Below the pieces are notes generated by a model, which had not been told where the DNA came from, searched no databases, and saw nothing but the letters and a program-made list of their open reading frames with translations. A stretch of DNA of 64,000 nucleotides from CADEEN01 sp963738425 (GTDB lineage: Bacteria > Pseudomonadota > Gammaproteobacteria > Burkholderiales > Burkholderiaceae_C), in NCBI GenBank assembly GCA_963738425.1, contig CAVTWT010000009.1, positions 15,661 through 79,660 on the forward strand, read 5' to 3'. Below, piece by piece: positions 8,411-17,308 of this stretch. How positions within the stretch are numbered: position 1 is the first letter of the stretch; each line of letters begins with the position of its first letter. A program made the translations under genes and the position numbers.

Positions 8411-8507
8411 TTCACCGCAGAGGCGCAGAGAGCGCAGAGGTCCGCAGAGGAATGCAAGACTGAATTTCTCTGCGTCAACTCTGCGTCCTCTGCGCCTCTG
8501 CGGTGAA
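8411..8507. repeat. Long inverted repeat with 20-bp perfect arms
   Basis: The arms at 8411-8430 and 8488-8507 are exact reverse complements. The 57-nt interior repeats the CGCAGAG/CTCTGCG words several times. The element lies between two minus-strand genes (acyl-CoA synthetase stop side unrelated, reductase start side). It looks like a REP-type or mobile palindromic element and could also shape transcript ends. Confidence 0.75.
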
Positions 8508-8549
8508 TGAAACTGAACAGCGGACGAAAACCCACGCACAGATCGCACG

Positions 8550-10085
8550 TCAGAACTCGCCGGAAACGAACGAGCCGAAGCCCAGGCCGATGCGCTGCGC
8601 CAGGCCGATGCGCTGCAGCTTGCCGGTGGCGCCTTTCGGCAGTTCCTCGACGAAGAGGATCTTCTTCGGCACCTTGTAGCCGGCCACGCGCTGGGCGACG
8701 AATTGCTGCAGCTCGCGCTCGCCGCATTCGTGGCCTTCGTGCAGCACCACCATCGCGGCCACCTCTTCGCCGAGCCGCTTGTGCGGCGCACCGAAGACGA
8801 TCACCTGCGCCACGGAAACATGGTCGAGCAGGATCTCGTCGATCTCGCGCGGGCTCACCTTCTCGCCGCCGCGGTTGATGATCTCCTTCAAACGCCCGGT
8901 GATGCTCAGATAACCCTCGGCGTCCATCACACCCTGGTCGCCGGTGCGGAACCAGCCATCGACGAAGGCCTCTTCGTTGGCTTTCGGGTTGCTCTCGTAG
9001 CCCGCAGTGACGCTCGGCCCGCGGATGACGATCTCGCCGACTTCGCCGGGGCCGACGAATGCGCCGTCCTCGCCGCGGATGCCGATCTCGGGGCCGGCCG
9101 CGCGCCCGACCGAGCCGGGTTTGCGCTGCAGCGGCGGCAGCGGGTTCGATGCCATCTGGTGCGCCGACTCGGTCATGCCGTAGGACTCGATCAACGGCGC
9201 CTTGAACAGCGCTTCGAGCTCGGCGATCAGCTGCGGCGGCATGGCCGAAGACGACGAGCGCACGAAACGCAGCGGATGCCGCGCCACGACCTCGGCGTTG
9301 TGCTTGCCGCGGCTGGCGATCGCCAGGTGCATCGTCGGCACGGCCGTGTACCAGGTCGGGTTCGCCTCATCCATCCACTTGTAGAAGCGCAACGCGTTGA
9401 AGCCCGGCGTGCAGAACACCTGCGAGCCCGCCGACAGCGGCGCCAGCAGGCCGGCCAGCAAGCCGTGGATATGGAACAGCGGCATGATGTTCAGGCCGCG
9501 GTCCTGCGGCGTGAACTGCAGCGTGGCCGCGATCTGCCGCGCCGAGGCGCACAGGTTGGCCACCGACAGCGGCACGCGCTTCGGCCGTGAGGTCGTGCCC
9601 GAGGTGTGCAGCACCATGGCCACGTCACCGGCCTGGGCCGGGCCGCCACTCGCGCAGGGCGCCGCCGGCAGCGCACCGAGGCTGAATTGGCCAGCTGCGG
9701 CGCCGTCGGCGACCGCCAGCTCGATGACCTGCACGCCGAGCTTCTTCGCCGCTTCCACCGCCGGCGACGTGCTGGCGTGCTCGACGATCAGCGCCTTGGC
9801 CTGCAGATCGTCGAGGTAGAACTCGAACTCGTCGGCGCGGTACGCGGGGTTGAGCGGCGCGCTGGTGGCCGCGCAGGCGCAGGCCAGAAAGCAGGTCGCC
9901 ATCTCGGGGCCGTTGGGCAGCACGATGGCGACGCGGTGATTGCGGCCGATGCCGGCCGCATTGAGCGACGCGGTGGTCGCGGCCACCAGGGCACGCAGGC
10001 CACGGTAGTCGAGCGGCGCGCGGCCGGGGGCGGCGATGGCGATGGCGTCATCGGCACCGGCTTGCAGAAGGTCGTGGAGTGTCAT
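8550..10085 (-). CDS. AMP-dependent acyl-CoA synthetase (oxalyl-CoA-synthetase-like)
   Basis: A 511-residue ANL-superfamily ligase. The P-loop-like motif is LHTSGTTSRPKRVPLS, followed by the LIESYGMTESAHQ adenylate motif, WFRTGDQGVMDAEGYL, and GRLKEIINRGGEKVSP. The catalytic lysine lies near the C-terminus (GKLQRIG). The enzyme activates a carboxylate to an acyl-adenylate and then a CoA thioester. The overall layout resembles oxalyl-CoA synthetases (AAE3 type), but substrate specificity is inferred only from general similarity. The tail contains a short duplicated word (RIGLAQRIGLG) that corresponds to an 18-bp direct repeat. It is divergent from aceK, with 86 nt between the starts. Confidence 0.88.
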   Translation of the reverse strand: MTLHDLLQAGADDAIAIAAPGRAPLDYRGLRALVAATTASLNAAGIGRNHRVAIVLPNGPEMATCFLACACAATSAPLNPAYRADEFEFYLDDLQAKALIVEHASTSPAVEAAKKLGVQVIELAVADGAAAGQFSLGALPAAPCASGGPAQAGDVAMVLHTSGTTSRPKRVPLSVANLCASARQIAATLQFTPQDRGLNIMPLFHIHGLLAGLLAPLSAGSQVFCTPGFNALRFYKWMDEANPTWYTAVPTMHLAIASRGKHNAEVVARHPLRFVRSSSSAMPPQLIAELEALFKAPLIESYGMTESAHQMASNPLPPLQRKPGSVGRAAGPEIGIRGEDGAFVGPGEVGEIVIRGPSVTAGYESNPKANEEAFVDGWFRTGDQGVMDAEGYLSITGRLKEIINRGGEKVSPREIDEILLDHVSVAQVIVFGAPHKRLGEEVAAMVVLHEGHECGERELQQFVAQRVAGYKVPKKILFVEELPKGATGKLQRIGLAQRIGLGFGSFVSGEF

Positions 10086-10171
10086 GATTGAACTGCTAGA
10101 AAACTGCCAAGCTCGATTCTTGCCGATCTTCGGGGCCGGGCGCCCCGACTCATGGTTTCACAGGTTCTCGC

Positions 10172-11986
10172 ATGTCCGACGACTCACCCACCAGCCCCAC
10201 CGAGGCGTTCCAGATCGCCAGAGCGCTGCTCGAAGGCTTCGACCGCCACTACCGGCTGTTCAGCGACGCCAACCGCGCGGCCAAACGGCGCTTCGAGCGC
10301 GCCGACTGGCACGGCCAGCAGCAGGCGTCGCGTGAGCGCATCGCGTTCTACGACGAGCGCGTGCGGGAAACCAAGAGCCGGCTGCAGATCGAGTTCGCCG
10401 CCGAGGTGCTGCCGATGGCGGTCTGGCAGCAGGTCAAGCTGCAATACATCGGCCTCCTGGTCGACCACCAGCAGCCGGAACTGGCCGAGACCTTCTTCAA
10501 CTCGGTGACGACGAAGATCCTGCACCGCAGCTACTTCCACAACAGCTTCATCTTCGTCCGGCCGACGATCTCCACCTCCTACATCGAGATCGACGAAGCG
10601 CTCGGGCCGGCCACCTACCGCGTCTACTACCCGACGCTCGAAAACTGGCGCGAGACCTGGGTGCAACTGATCCGCGACTTCGATCTGCAGCTGGAGTTCG
10701 AGGATCTCGAGCGCGACGTCGGCGACGTGGTGGCCGAACTGCAACGCCGCCTGGGGGCTTGGCAGCCCCGCACCAGCTTCCAGATCCAGGTGCTGTCGAA
10801 CCTGTTCTTCCGCAACAAGGGCGCCTATGTCGTCGGCAAGATCATCAACGGTGGCCAGCAGACCCCCATCGCCCTGCCACTGCTGCACACCGCCAGCGGC
10901 AAGCTGATGATCGATACCGTCCTGTACTCCGAAGACGACATGGAGATGCTGTTCAGCTACGCCCGTGCGTACTTCCTGGTCGACATGCAGGTGCCCAGCG
11001 CCTACGTGCAGTTCCTGCGAACGCTGATGCCCCGCAAGCCGCGTGCCGAGATCTACAGCGCCGTCGGGCTGCAGAAGCAGGGCAAGAACAGCTTCTACCG
11101 CGATCTGCTGCACCACCTGCGCCACAGCAGCGACCGCTTCCGCATCGCGCCGGGCGTCAAGGGCACGGTGATGCTGGTCTTCGACCTGCCGTCATTCCCC
11201 TATGTCTTCAAGGTGATCAAGGACTTCTACCCGGCGCAGAAGAAGACCACGCGCGAGAAGGTCAAGGGCAAGTACCTGCTCGTCAAGCAGCATGACCGCG
11301 TGGGCCGCATGGCCGACACGCTGGAATACAGCAAGGTGGCGCTGCCGCTGGCGCGTTTCGAGCCCGAGTTGGTCGACGAGATGCGCAGCTTCTGTTCAAG
11401 CATGCTGGAGATCGCCGACGGCAGCAGCCCGCAGGAAATCATCCTCGAGCACGTCTACATCGAGCGGCGGATGATCCCGCTCAACCTGTTCCTGAAGAAC
11501 GCCACCGAGGCCGGCAACAGCGACGCCATCGAGCGCGCCACGATCGAATACGGCAACGCGATCAAGGACCTGGTGGCCGCCAACATCTTCCCCGGCGACA
11601 TGCTGTGGAAGAACTTCGGCATCACGCGGCAGGGCAAGGTGGTCTTCTACGACTACGACGAGATCGAGTATTTGAGCGACTGCAATTTCAGGCACGTGCC
11701 ACCGCCGGACGACAGCAAGGTGCAGACCGCCGACGGGGTCTGGTTCGACGTCGGTCCGAAGGACGTCTTCCCCAAAACCTTCGGCCCCTTCCTGCTCGGC
11801 AACGCACAGGTTCGCCAGGCGTTTCTGAAGCATCACCCCGAGTTGCTGGACCCCGACTACTGGAATCTCCACAAGCAGCGCATCCTGGCGGGCGCCATGC
11901 TCGATGTGTTCCCGTACGAGCCGCAGCGGCGCTTCGTCAATCAGCGCAGCGCGGTCGGGCCGGAGCCCGCGACAGCGAGCCTCTGA
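10172..11986 (+). CDS. aceK: Isocitrate dehydrogenase kinase/phosphatase
   Basis: A 604-residue bifunctional enzyme that phosphorylates and dephosphorylates isocitrate dehydrogenase. It thereby sets the split between the TCA cycle and the glyoxylate bypass. The AceK regulatory domain occupies roughly residues 1-310. The kinase-like domain begins near the P-loop-like APGVKGTVMLVFDLPSFPYVFK segment and includes NIFPGDMLWKNFGITR and the metal-binding VVFYDYDEIEYL. Length and domain order match AceK. The gene stands alone and is convergent with the cbb3 operon end, 5 nt away. No aceA or aceB is in the window. Confidence 0.96.
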   Translation: MSDDSPTSPTEAFQIARALLEGFDRHYRLFSDANRAAKRRFERADWHGQQQASRERIAFYDERVRETKSRLQIEFAAEVLPMAVWQQVKLQYIGLLVDHQQPELAETFFNSVTTKILHRSYFHNSFIFVRPTISTSYIEIDEALGPATYRVYYPTLENWRETWVQLIRDFDLQLEFEDLERDVGDVVAELQRRLGAWQPRTSFQIQVLSNLFFRNKGAYVVGKIINGGQQTPIALPLLHTASGKLMIDTVLYSEDDMEMLFSYARAYFLVDMQVPSAYVQFLRTLMPRKPRAEIYSAVGLQKQGKNSFYRDLLHHLRHSSDRFRIAPGVKGTVMLVFDLPSFPYVFKVIKDFYPAQKKTTREKVKGKYLLVKQHDRVGRMADTLEYSKVALPLARFEPELVDEMRSFCSSMLEIADGSSPQEIILEHVYIERRMIPLNLFLKNATEAGNSDAIERATIEYGNAIKDLVAANIFPGDMLWKNFGITRQGKVVFYDYDEIEYLSDCNFRHVPPPDDSKVQTADGVWFDVGPKDVFPKTFGPFLLGNAQVRQAFLKHHPELLDPDYWNLHKQRILAGAMLDVFPYEPQRRFVNQRSAVGPEPATASL

Positions 11987-11991
11987 TCGAT

Positions 11992-12219
11992 TCAATCGCC
12001 CGTGCGCTGCTGCAACCAGCAACTCACGGCACCGGCGGCGGCGATGACCGCCCAGAAGCCGAAGAACGACAACGTGTACACCGCCTGGCGCGACAGCTCG
12101 ATCGGCGCCCCGGCCAGCGTGTGCACGTCGGCCGGGTCGACATGGGCAAAGACAAGCAGCTCCATCACGCCCGCGGCGACGAAGGCGGGCCAGAGGACTT
12201 GCAGCGCGGTGCGGTTCAC
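11992..12219 (-). CDS. Small two-helix membrane protein at the end of the cbb3 operon
   Basis: A 75-residue protein with two hydrophobic segments (about residues 7-25 and 48-68). It starts at a GTG whose first bases overlap the FixH-like stop (GTGA), so it is translationally coupled and the last gene of the cco operon. Small membrane proteins are often seen after ccoG/fixH in Burkholderiales. I do not recognise a function. A structural or assembly role for the cbb3 oxidase is inferred from position only. Confidence 0.75.
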   Translation of the reverse strand: MNRTALQVLWPAFVAAGVMELLVFAHVDPADVHTLAGAPIELSRQAVYTLSFFGFWAVIAAAGAVSCWLQQRTGD

Positions 12220-12428
12220 TTTGGCGTGGCCGCGTGATTGCGGGCTTGCACGGCCGGCGTGGCGGTCACCGTTGACAACACCGGATCAGGGTAGGCGATG
12301 GCGATGGCCAGCGTGGCAAAACCGGCAACCACCACGACCGCCGGACCGCTGATCACCAGCCACACCATGCCGTGGCGCCACCAGGGGGAGTTGTGTTGCT
12401 CATGCTGGATCTGCTGTCGGATTGTCAG
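12216..12428 (-). CDS. fixH: FixH-like cbb3 oxidase accessory membrane protein
   Basis: A short ORF of about 70 residues containing SPWWRHGMVWLVISGPAVVV, the N-terminal transmembrane signature of FixH/CcoH proteins, then YPDPVLS. Only the membrane anchor and a short tail are present. Classic FixH is about 150-170 residues, so this is a short form. There is no ATG at the expected place. A CTG at 12428 overlaps the ccoG stop, while an internal ATG before the helix would remove the conserved WWR. The start is therefore uncertain. It sits between ccoG and a small membrane protein in the cco operon. FixH-type proteins act in copper delivery and assembly of the oxidase. Confidence 0.65.
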   Translation of the reverse strand: MTIRQQIQHEQHNSPWWRHGMVWLVISGPAVVVVAGFATLAIAIAYPDPVLSTVTATPAVQARNHAATPK

Positions 12429-13927
12429 CGCGGCACGACGAAGGTCGAGCGTTCGCTGATCTGTCGGCTGCGTTCGTCGCCTGCAGCCAGTTGCGTGATC
12501 TCGAAATCGACACGGTGCGCACCGCCGCCGACCGCTTTGGCCGATGCCTGCGGCACCTGCACCGTCAGCGGCATCCAGCGTGCCGCCGCTGGCCCGATGT
12601 CCACCTCCGACGTGCCGACGACCTGCGCACCGGGCAGGCCACCGACGCTGACACGAAAGCGCTGCGGCTGTTCGCTGGCATTCATGATCTGCAGGCGATA
12701 GACGTTCTCGATCCGTCCCTCGTCGACGATGCGCGCGAGCGCGCCGCGATCACGCACCACGTCGACCTTGAACGGCGTGCGCAGGAACAGGCTGGCCAGC
12801 ACACTGGCCGAGACGACGACGAGGATCGCCGAATAGACCAACACGCGCGGACGAAACACGCGCCTCCATTCGGCAAAGCGCGACAGGTGCTGCTGCAAAC
12901 CGTTCTGCGTGTCGTAGCGGATCAGGCCGCGCGGGTACTGCATCTTGTCCATGACACCGTTGCAGACGTCGATGCAGGCCGTGCAGCCGATGCATTCGTA
13001 TTGCAGGCCCTTGCGGATGTCGATGCCGGTCGGGCAGACCTGCACGCAGAGTTCGCAGTCGATGCAGTGGCCGAGCTTGGCGGCCTTCAAGTCCGTCGAT
13101 CGCCCTCGGGTGCCGCGCGGCTCGCCGCGCTCGGCGTCGTAGCTGATGATCAGCGTGTCCTTGTCGAACATCGCGCTCTGGAAGCGCGCGTACGGGCACA
13201 TGTACTTGCAGACCTGTTCGCGCAGGAAGCCGGCGTTGCCGTAGGTGGCCAGGCCGTAGAACAGCACCCAGAACCATTCCCAGGGGCCGAAGTCGAGCGT
13301 GAAGGCCTCGGCCCACAGCGTCTTGATCGGCGTGAAGTAGCCGACGAAGGTGAAGCCGGTCCACAGCGACAGCGTGATCCAGGCGGCGTGCTTGCCGCCC
13401 TTGCGCCAGGCCTTCTCGAGCGCTCCACGGCCCGGCGTCGAGCTTCATGCGCTTCATCCGGTCGCCTTCGAACTGGCGCTCGATCCAGAGGAAGATTTCG
13501 GTGTAGACCGTCTGCGGGCAGGCGTAGCCGCACCACAACCGCCCGGCGACGGCGGTGAACAGGAACAGCGCATAGGCGCTGATCAGCAGCAGCGCCGTGA
13601 GGTAGATGAAGTCCTGCGGGTAGAGGACGAAGCCGAAGATGTAGAAGCGGCGCGAGGCCAGCTCGAACAGCACCGCCTGGCGGTCGTTCCACTGCAGCCA
13701 CGGCAGGCCGTAGAAGACGAGCTGCGTCGCCCACACCAGGGCCCAGCGCCAGCCGGCGAACCAGCCGCTGACCGCGCGCGGATAGATCTTCTTCTGCTTC
13801 TCGTAGAGCCAGATGACCTGCGATTCTGGAGCCCCTCGTCCGACGGGTACGTCGGCCGATCCCCAGGGGGATGCGGGCCGGCTTGGGAGCGGCCCGGCGC
13901 GCGGCCCGCCTCACCATCGGGCGTCAT
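12425..13927 (-). CDS. ccoG: CcoG-type ferredoxin-like cbb3 assembly protein (two frameshifts in this sequence)
   Basis: CcoG (RdxA/FixG) is a membrane iron-sulfur protein that reduces Cu(II) for cbb3 oxidase assembly. Recognised parts are EKQKKIYPRAVSGWFAGWRW, several transmembrane helices, the GYACPQTVYTEIFLWIE segment, YMCPYARFQSAMFDKDTL, and two 4Fe-4S clusters (CIDCELCVQVCPTGIDI and CIGCTACIDVCN). A C-terminal Ig-like FixG domain follows. The ATG at 13927 overlaps the ccoP stop (ATGA), which fixes the start. Reading on requires one missing base in the G-run near 13863 and one extra base near 13426. The two shifts compensate each other. About 500 residues if corrected. The first ~38 residues come from a GC-rich repeat. 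Confidence 0.88.
13838..13920. repeat. GC-rich repeat inside the 5' end of ccoG
   Basis: Contains ATCCCCAGGGGGATGCGGGCC followed by CTTGGGAGCGGCCCGGC split over two words. It resembles the element between the transketolase genes (6267-6325). Here it encodes the non-conserved N-terminal tail of CcoG and holds the putative one-base deletion. Confidence 0.5.
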
Positions 13928-14850
13928 GGAGTGCCGGCGACCTTGGTGCTCGCATTCGACAGCCGCCACACATAGGCCGCGAGCACGCGCACCTGCTCCG
14001 GCGTCAAGCGGCTCGCATGCGCCGGCATCATGTTGTTCTTGCCGCCGTTGACCATGGCGACGATGGTTTCTTCGCCCCAGCCGTGCAGCCAGACCTTGTC
14101 GGTGAGGTTCGGCGCGCCCATCGCGGGGTTGCCCTTGCCGTCGACACCGTGGCAGGCCGCGCAGGCGGTGAACTTGCTGCGGCCGAGCTGTGCGGCGACG
14201 CTGTCGTGCGGGCTGCCCGACAGGCTGAGCACGTACTGCGCGACGTTGCGCACATCGTCGCCACCGCCGACCGCGGCGGCCATCGGCGGCATGACGCCGT
14301 TGCGGCCTTCGGCGATCGTCTTCTGGATGTCGGCGAAGCTGCCACCCCACAGCCAGTCGGTATCGGTCAGGTTCGGAAAGCCTTTGCTGCCGCGCGCGTC
14401 CGAGCCGTGGCAGGCGGCGCAGTTGTTGAGGAACAGGCGCTCGCCGATGCCCATGGCCTGTGTGTCGGCGGCAAGCTGCTTTTCATCCATCGCCGTGAAC
14501 CGCGCATACAGCGGCACCAGCGCGGCGCGGGCCTTGGCCTGTTCGTTGTCGTACTGGCCGGTGCTCGTCCAGTTCAGCGAGCCCGTCGCCGAACCCAGGC
14601 CCGGGTAGAGGAACAGGTACAGCACCGAGAAGACGACGGTGATGACGAACAGGAACATCCACCAGCGCGGCAGCGGATTGTTGAGCTCGCGCAGATCCTC
14701 GTCCCAGACGTGGCCGGTGGTGTTGTCATCGACCGCACCGACGACGCGCCGGCGTGCGGCAACGATCAGCAGGAGCACGCAGAAGACCAGCCCGAGGACC
14801 GTGCTTGCCGCGACGAAGAGCGACCAGCCACTGCTGAAGAAATCACTCAT
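13924..14850 (-). CDS. ccoP: cbb3 oxidase subunit III, dihaem cytochrome c
   Basis: A 308-residue membrane-anchored cytochrome. Two N-terminal hydrophobic segments (about 10-32 and 62-82) flank the conserved DDNTTGHVWDEDLRELNNPLP region with the PRWW motif. Two haem-c sites CAACH lie at residues 144-148 and 230-234, with MPPM and MMPAHA as distal methionine regions. It passes electrons from the bc1 complex or soluble cytochromes to CcoO/CcoN in the periplasm. The start at ATG 14850 overlaps the end of ccoQ by 8 nt. The stop overlaps the ccoG start. Confidence 0.97.
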   Translation of the reverse strand: MSDFFSSGWSLFVAASTVLGLVFCVLLLIVAARRRVVGAVDDNTTGHVWDEDLRELNNPLPRWWMFLFVITVVFSVLYLFLYPGLGSATGSLNWTSTGQYDNEQAKARAALVPLYARFTAMDEKQLAADTQAMGIGERLFLNNCAACHGSDARGSKGFPNLTDTDWLWGGSFADIQKTIAEGRNGVMPPMAAAVGGGDDVRNVAQYVLSLSGSPHDSVAAQLGRSKFTACAACHGVDGKGNPAMGAPNLTDKVWLHGWGEETIVAMVNGGKNNMMPAHASRLTPEQVRVLAAYVWRLSNASTKVAGTP

Positions 14851-15001
14851 CGCTGTTCTCCTGCGCTTCGCCTTCGAAAGGCAACATTGCTGCGGCCTCA
14901 TAAGCACTGCGCCGCCGCGCTGCCCACACCCAGCGCACGAGCCCGAGGAACAGCACCAGACCGCTCACGGTGACGGCGCTGCGGATGTCGTTGATATCCA
15001 T
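14843..15001 (-). CDS. ccoQ: cbb3 oxidase subunit IV (CcoQ/FixQ)
   Basis: A 52-residue single-helix membrane protein (helix about residues 9-27, VTVSGLVLFLGLVRWVW) with a charged tail. Its place between ccoO and ccoP, its size and the LGLVRWVW segment identify it as CcoQ, which stabilises the assembled oxidase. It starts 13 nt after the ccoO stop and overlaps the ccoP start. Confidence 0.9.
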   Translation of the reverse strand: MDINDIRSAVTVSGLVLFLGLVRWVWAARRRSAYEAAAMLPFEGEAQENSDE

Positions 15002-15014
15002 GACGATTGCCTCT

Positions 15015-15650
15015 TTACTGTTTGTGCGCCGGGCCGCCGGTGCCGAGCACCTGCAGGTAGGCGATCAGGGCCTCGAGTTCGGTCTTGCCCTTCACCGCTT
15101 CAGCGGCGCCACTGACCTCCGCATCGCTGTACGGCGCGCCGAGGCGGCGCAGCGCCGTCAGCTTGGTCGGCATTTCCGCCGCGTCCACTGCCGCACGTTC
15201 GAGCCACGGATAGGCCGGCATGTTCGACTCCGGCACCAGGTCGCGCGGATTGATCAGGTGCACGCGATGCCACTCGTCGCTGTACTTGGTGCCGACACGC
15301 TGCAAGTCAGGTCCGGTGCGCTTGCTGCCCCACTGGAACGGCCGGTCGTAGACGAACTCGCCGGCCGTCGAATACGGACCGTAGCGCAGCGTCTCGGCGC
15401 GAAACGGCCGGATCATCTGCGAGTGGCAGTTGTAGCAGCCCTCGCGCACGTAGACGTCGCGGCCGGCGAGCTGCAACGCGGTGTAGGGCTTGACGCCGGG
15501 AGCGGCCTCGGTCGTCGAGCGCTGGAAGTACAGCGGCACGATCTCGACGATGCCGCCGATGGCGACCGTGATCAGGATCAGCACGATCATCAGGAAGTTG
15601 CTGGTCTCGATCTTTTCGTGACCGGTCGGTGCGTGTTGTGGGTTGGCCAT
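15015..15650 (-). CDS. ccoO: cbb3 oxidase subunit II, monohaem cytochrome c
   Basis: A 211-residue cytochrome with an N-terminal membrane anchor (about residues 18-42), the haem site CYNCH at residues 72-76 in the conserved EGCYNCHSQMIRPFR segment, and GPDLQRVGTKYSDEWH. MPAY near residue 165 supplies the distal methionine. It takes electrons from CcoP and hands them to CcoN. The gene starts 11 nt after the ccoN stop. Confidence 0.97.
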   Translation of the reverse strand: MANPQHAPTGHEKIETSNFLMIVLILITVAIGGIVEIVPLYFQRSTTEAAPGVKPYTALQLAGRDVYVREGCYNCHSQMIRPFRAETLRYGPYSTAGEFVYDRPFQWGSKRTGPDLQRVGTKYSDEWHRVHLINPRDLVPESNMPAYPWLERAAVDAAEMPTKLTALRRLGAPYSDAEVSGAAEAVKGKTELEALIAYLQVLGTGGPAHKQ

Positions 15651-15661
15651 GTGCTCCTCCT

Positions 15662-17107
15662 TCAGGCGTGCGCCAGCGCGACGGCGGGAATCGGTGCGGC
15701 CTTGGCTTGGCCGCTTCTGACCGTCATCACCACGTTCCAGGCCATCAACAACATGCCGCTCAGGTAGAGCAGACCGCCGAGAAAGCGAATCACGTAGAAC
15801 GGGTACGTTGCCTTGACGCTCTCGACGAAGCTGTAGACCAGCGTGCCGTCAGGGTTGACCGCGCGCCACATCAGGCCCTGCATCACACCGGCGATCCACA
15901 TCGCGGCGATATAGAGCACGATGCCGAGCGTGGCGATCCAGAAGTGCAGCTCGATGGCGCGCTTGCTGAACATCTCGGTGCGGCCGTACATGCGCGGGAT
16001 CAGGTAGTACAGCGAGCCCATGCTGATGAGGCCCACCCAGCCGAGCGCGCCGCTGTGCACGTGGCCCACCGTCCAGTCGGTGTAGTGGGACAGCGCGTTG
16101 ACCGTCTTGATCGACATCATCGGCCCCTCGAACGTGCTCATGCCGTAGAACGACAGGCTGACGATGAGGAACTTGAGGATCGGGTCGTCGCGCAGTTTGT
16201 GCCACGCGCCCGACAAGGTCATGATGCCGTTGATCATGCCGCCCCAGCTCGGCGCCAGCAGCACCAGCGAGAACACCATGCCGACGCTCTGCGCCCAGTC
16301 GGGCAGCGCCGTGTAGTGCAGGTGGTGCGGACCCGCCCACATGTAGGTGAAGATCAGCGCCCAGAAGTGCACGATCGACAGCCGGTACGAATACACCGGA
16401 CGCTCGGCCTGCTTGGGGATGTAGTAGTACATCATCCCGAGAAAGCCGGCAGTGAGGAAGAAGCCGACCGCGTTATGGCCGTACCACCACTGCACCATCG
16501 CGTCCTGCACGCCGGCATAGGCGCTGTAGCTCTTGGTCAGCGACACCGGCAGCGCTGCGCTGTTGACGATGTGCAGCAGCGCGACGGCGAGGATGAAGGC
16601 GCCGAAGAACCAGTTGGCGACGTAGATGTGGCGGATCTTGCGCGTGCCGACGGTGCCGAAAAAGACGATCGCATAGCTGACCCAGACGACAGCGATCAGC
16701 AGGTCGATCGGCCACTCGAGCTCGGCGTACTCCTTGCCCTGCGTCATGCCCAATGGCAGCGTGATCGCAGCCGCCACGATCACCGCCTGCCAGCCCCAGA
16801 AGGTGAACAGCGCCAGCTTCGGCAGGAAGAGTTTGGTCTGGCAGGTGCGCTGCACGACATGGTACGAGGTCGCGAACAGCGCGCAGCCGCCGAAGGCGAA
16901 GATCACCGCGTTGGTGTGCAGCGGCCGCAGGCGGCCATAGCTCAGCCACGGAATGCCGAAGTTCAGTTCGGGCCAGGTCAGCTGGGCGGCGATGATCACA
17001 CCCACCAGCATGCCGACCACGCCCCACAACACCGCCGCCAACGCGAACAGGCGAACGCTGCTGTCCTCGTACGCCGCACCGCTCGAACCCACCGTTGTTG
17101 CTGCCAT
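15662..17107 (-). CDS. ccoN: cbb3 oxidase catalytic subunit I
   Basis: A 481-residue, 12-helix haem-copper oxidase catalytic subunit that reduces O2 to water with high affinity and pumps protons. Visible haem and copper ligand regions are RLRPLHTNAVIFAF, QWWYGHNAVGFFLT and YMWAGPHHLHYTALP, with DWTVGHVHSGALGWVG in helix X/XI. Length is normal for CcoN. It is preceded by ccoS (15 nt) and followed by ccoO (11 nt). The presence of a cbb3 oxidase suggests growth under low oxygen. Confidence 0.98.
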   Translation of the reverse strand: MAATTVGSSGAAYEDSSVRLFALAAVLWGVVGMLVGVIIAAQLTWPELNFGIPWLSYGRLRPLHTNAVIFAFGGCALFATSYHVVQRTCQTKLFLPKLALFTFWGWQAVIVAAAITLPLGMTQGKEYAELEWPIDLLIAVVWVSYAIVFFGTVGTRKIRHIYVANWFFGAFILAVALLHIVNSAALPVSLTKSYSAYAGVQDAMVQWWYGHNAVGFFLTAGFLGMMYYYIPKQAERPVYSYRLSIVHFWALIFTYMWAGPHHLHYTALPDWAQSVGMVFSLVLLAPSWGGMINGIMTLSGAWHKLRDDPILKFLIVSLSFYGMSTFEGPMMSIKTVNALSHYTDWTVGHVHSGALGWVGLISMGSLYYLIPRMYGRTEMFSKRAIELHFWIATLGIVLYIAAMWIAGVMQGLMWRAVNPDGTLVYSFVESVKATYPFYVIRFLGGLLYLSGMLLMAWNVVMTVRSGQAKAAPIPAVALAHA

Positions 17108-17122
17108 CTCGAAGCCTCCTGC

Positions 17123-17305
17123 TCAAACTGTTTTCGATTTTTGAGGCGCAGCAGGCCTTGGACCTTGCGGTTCATCAAGCAGGATGCGCTCGCCCTCACC
17201 TTCGAGGTCGTCGAGTTGGCCTTTGTGCAACGCCCATGCGAACACGCCGACGATGCCGAGCACGAGCACGGACGACATCGGGATCAGCAGATAGAGGATG
17301 TCCAC
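17123..17305 (-). CDS. ccoS: cbb3 oxidase assembly protein CcoS
   Basis: A 60-residue single-pass membrane protein (helix about residues 3-24) with the typical WALHKGQLDDLEGEGERIL segment and a short acidic tail. CcoS is needed for haem and copper incorporation into CcoN. It starts 3 nt after the fixI stop and ends 15 nt before ccoN, inside the same operon. Confidence 0.93.
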   Translation of the reverse strand: MDILYLLIPMSSVLVLGIVGVFAWALHKGQLDDLEGEGERILLDEPQGPRPAAPQKSKTV

Positions 17306-17308
17306 AAG

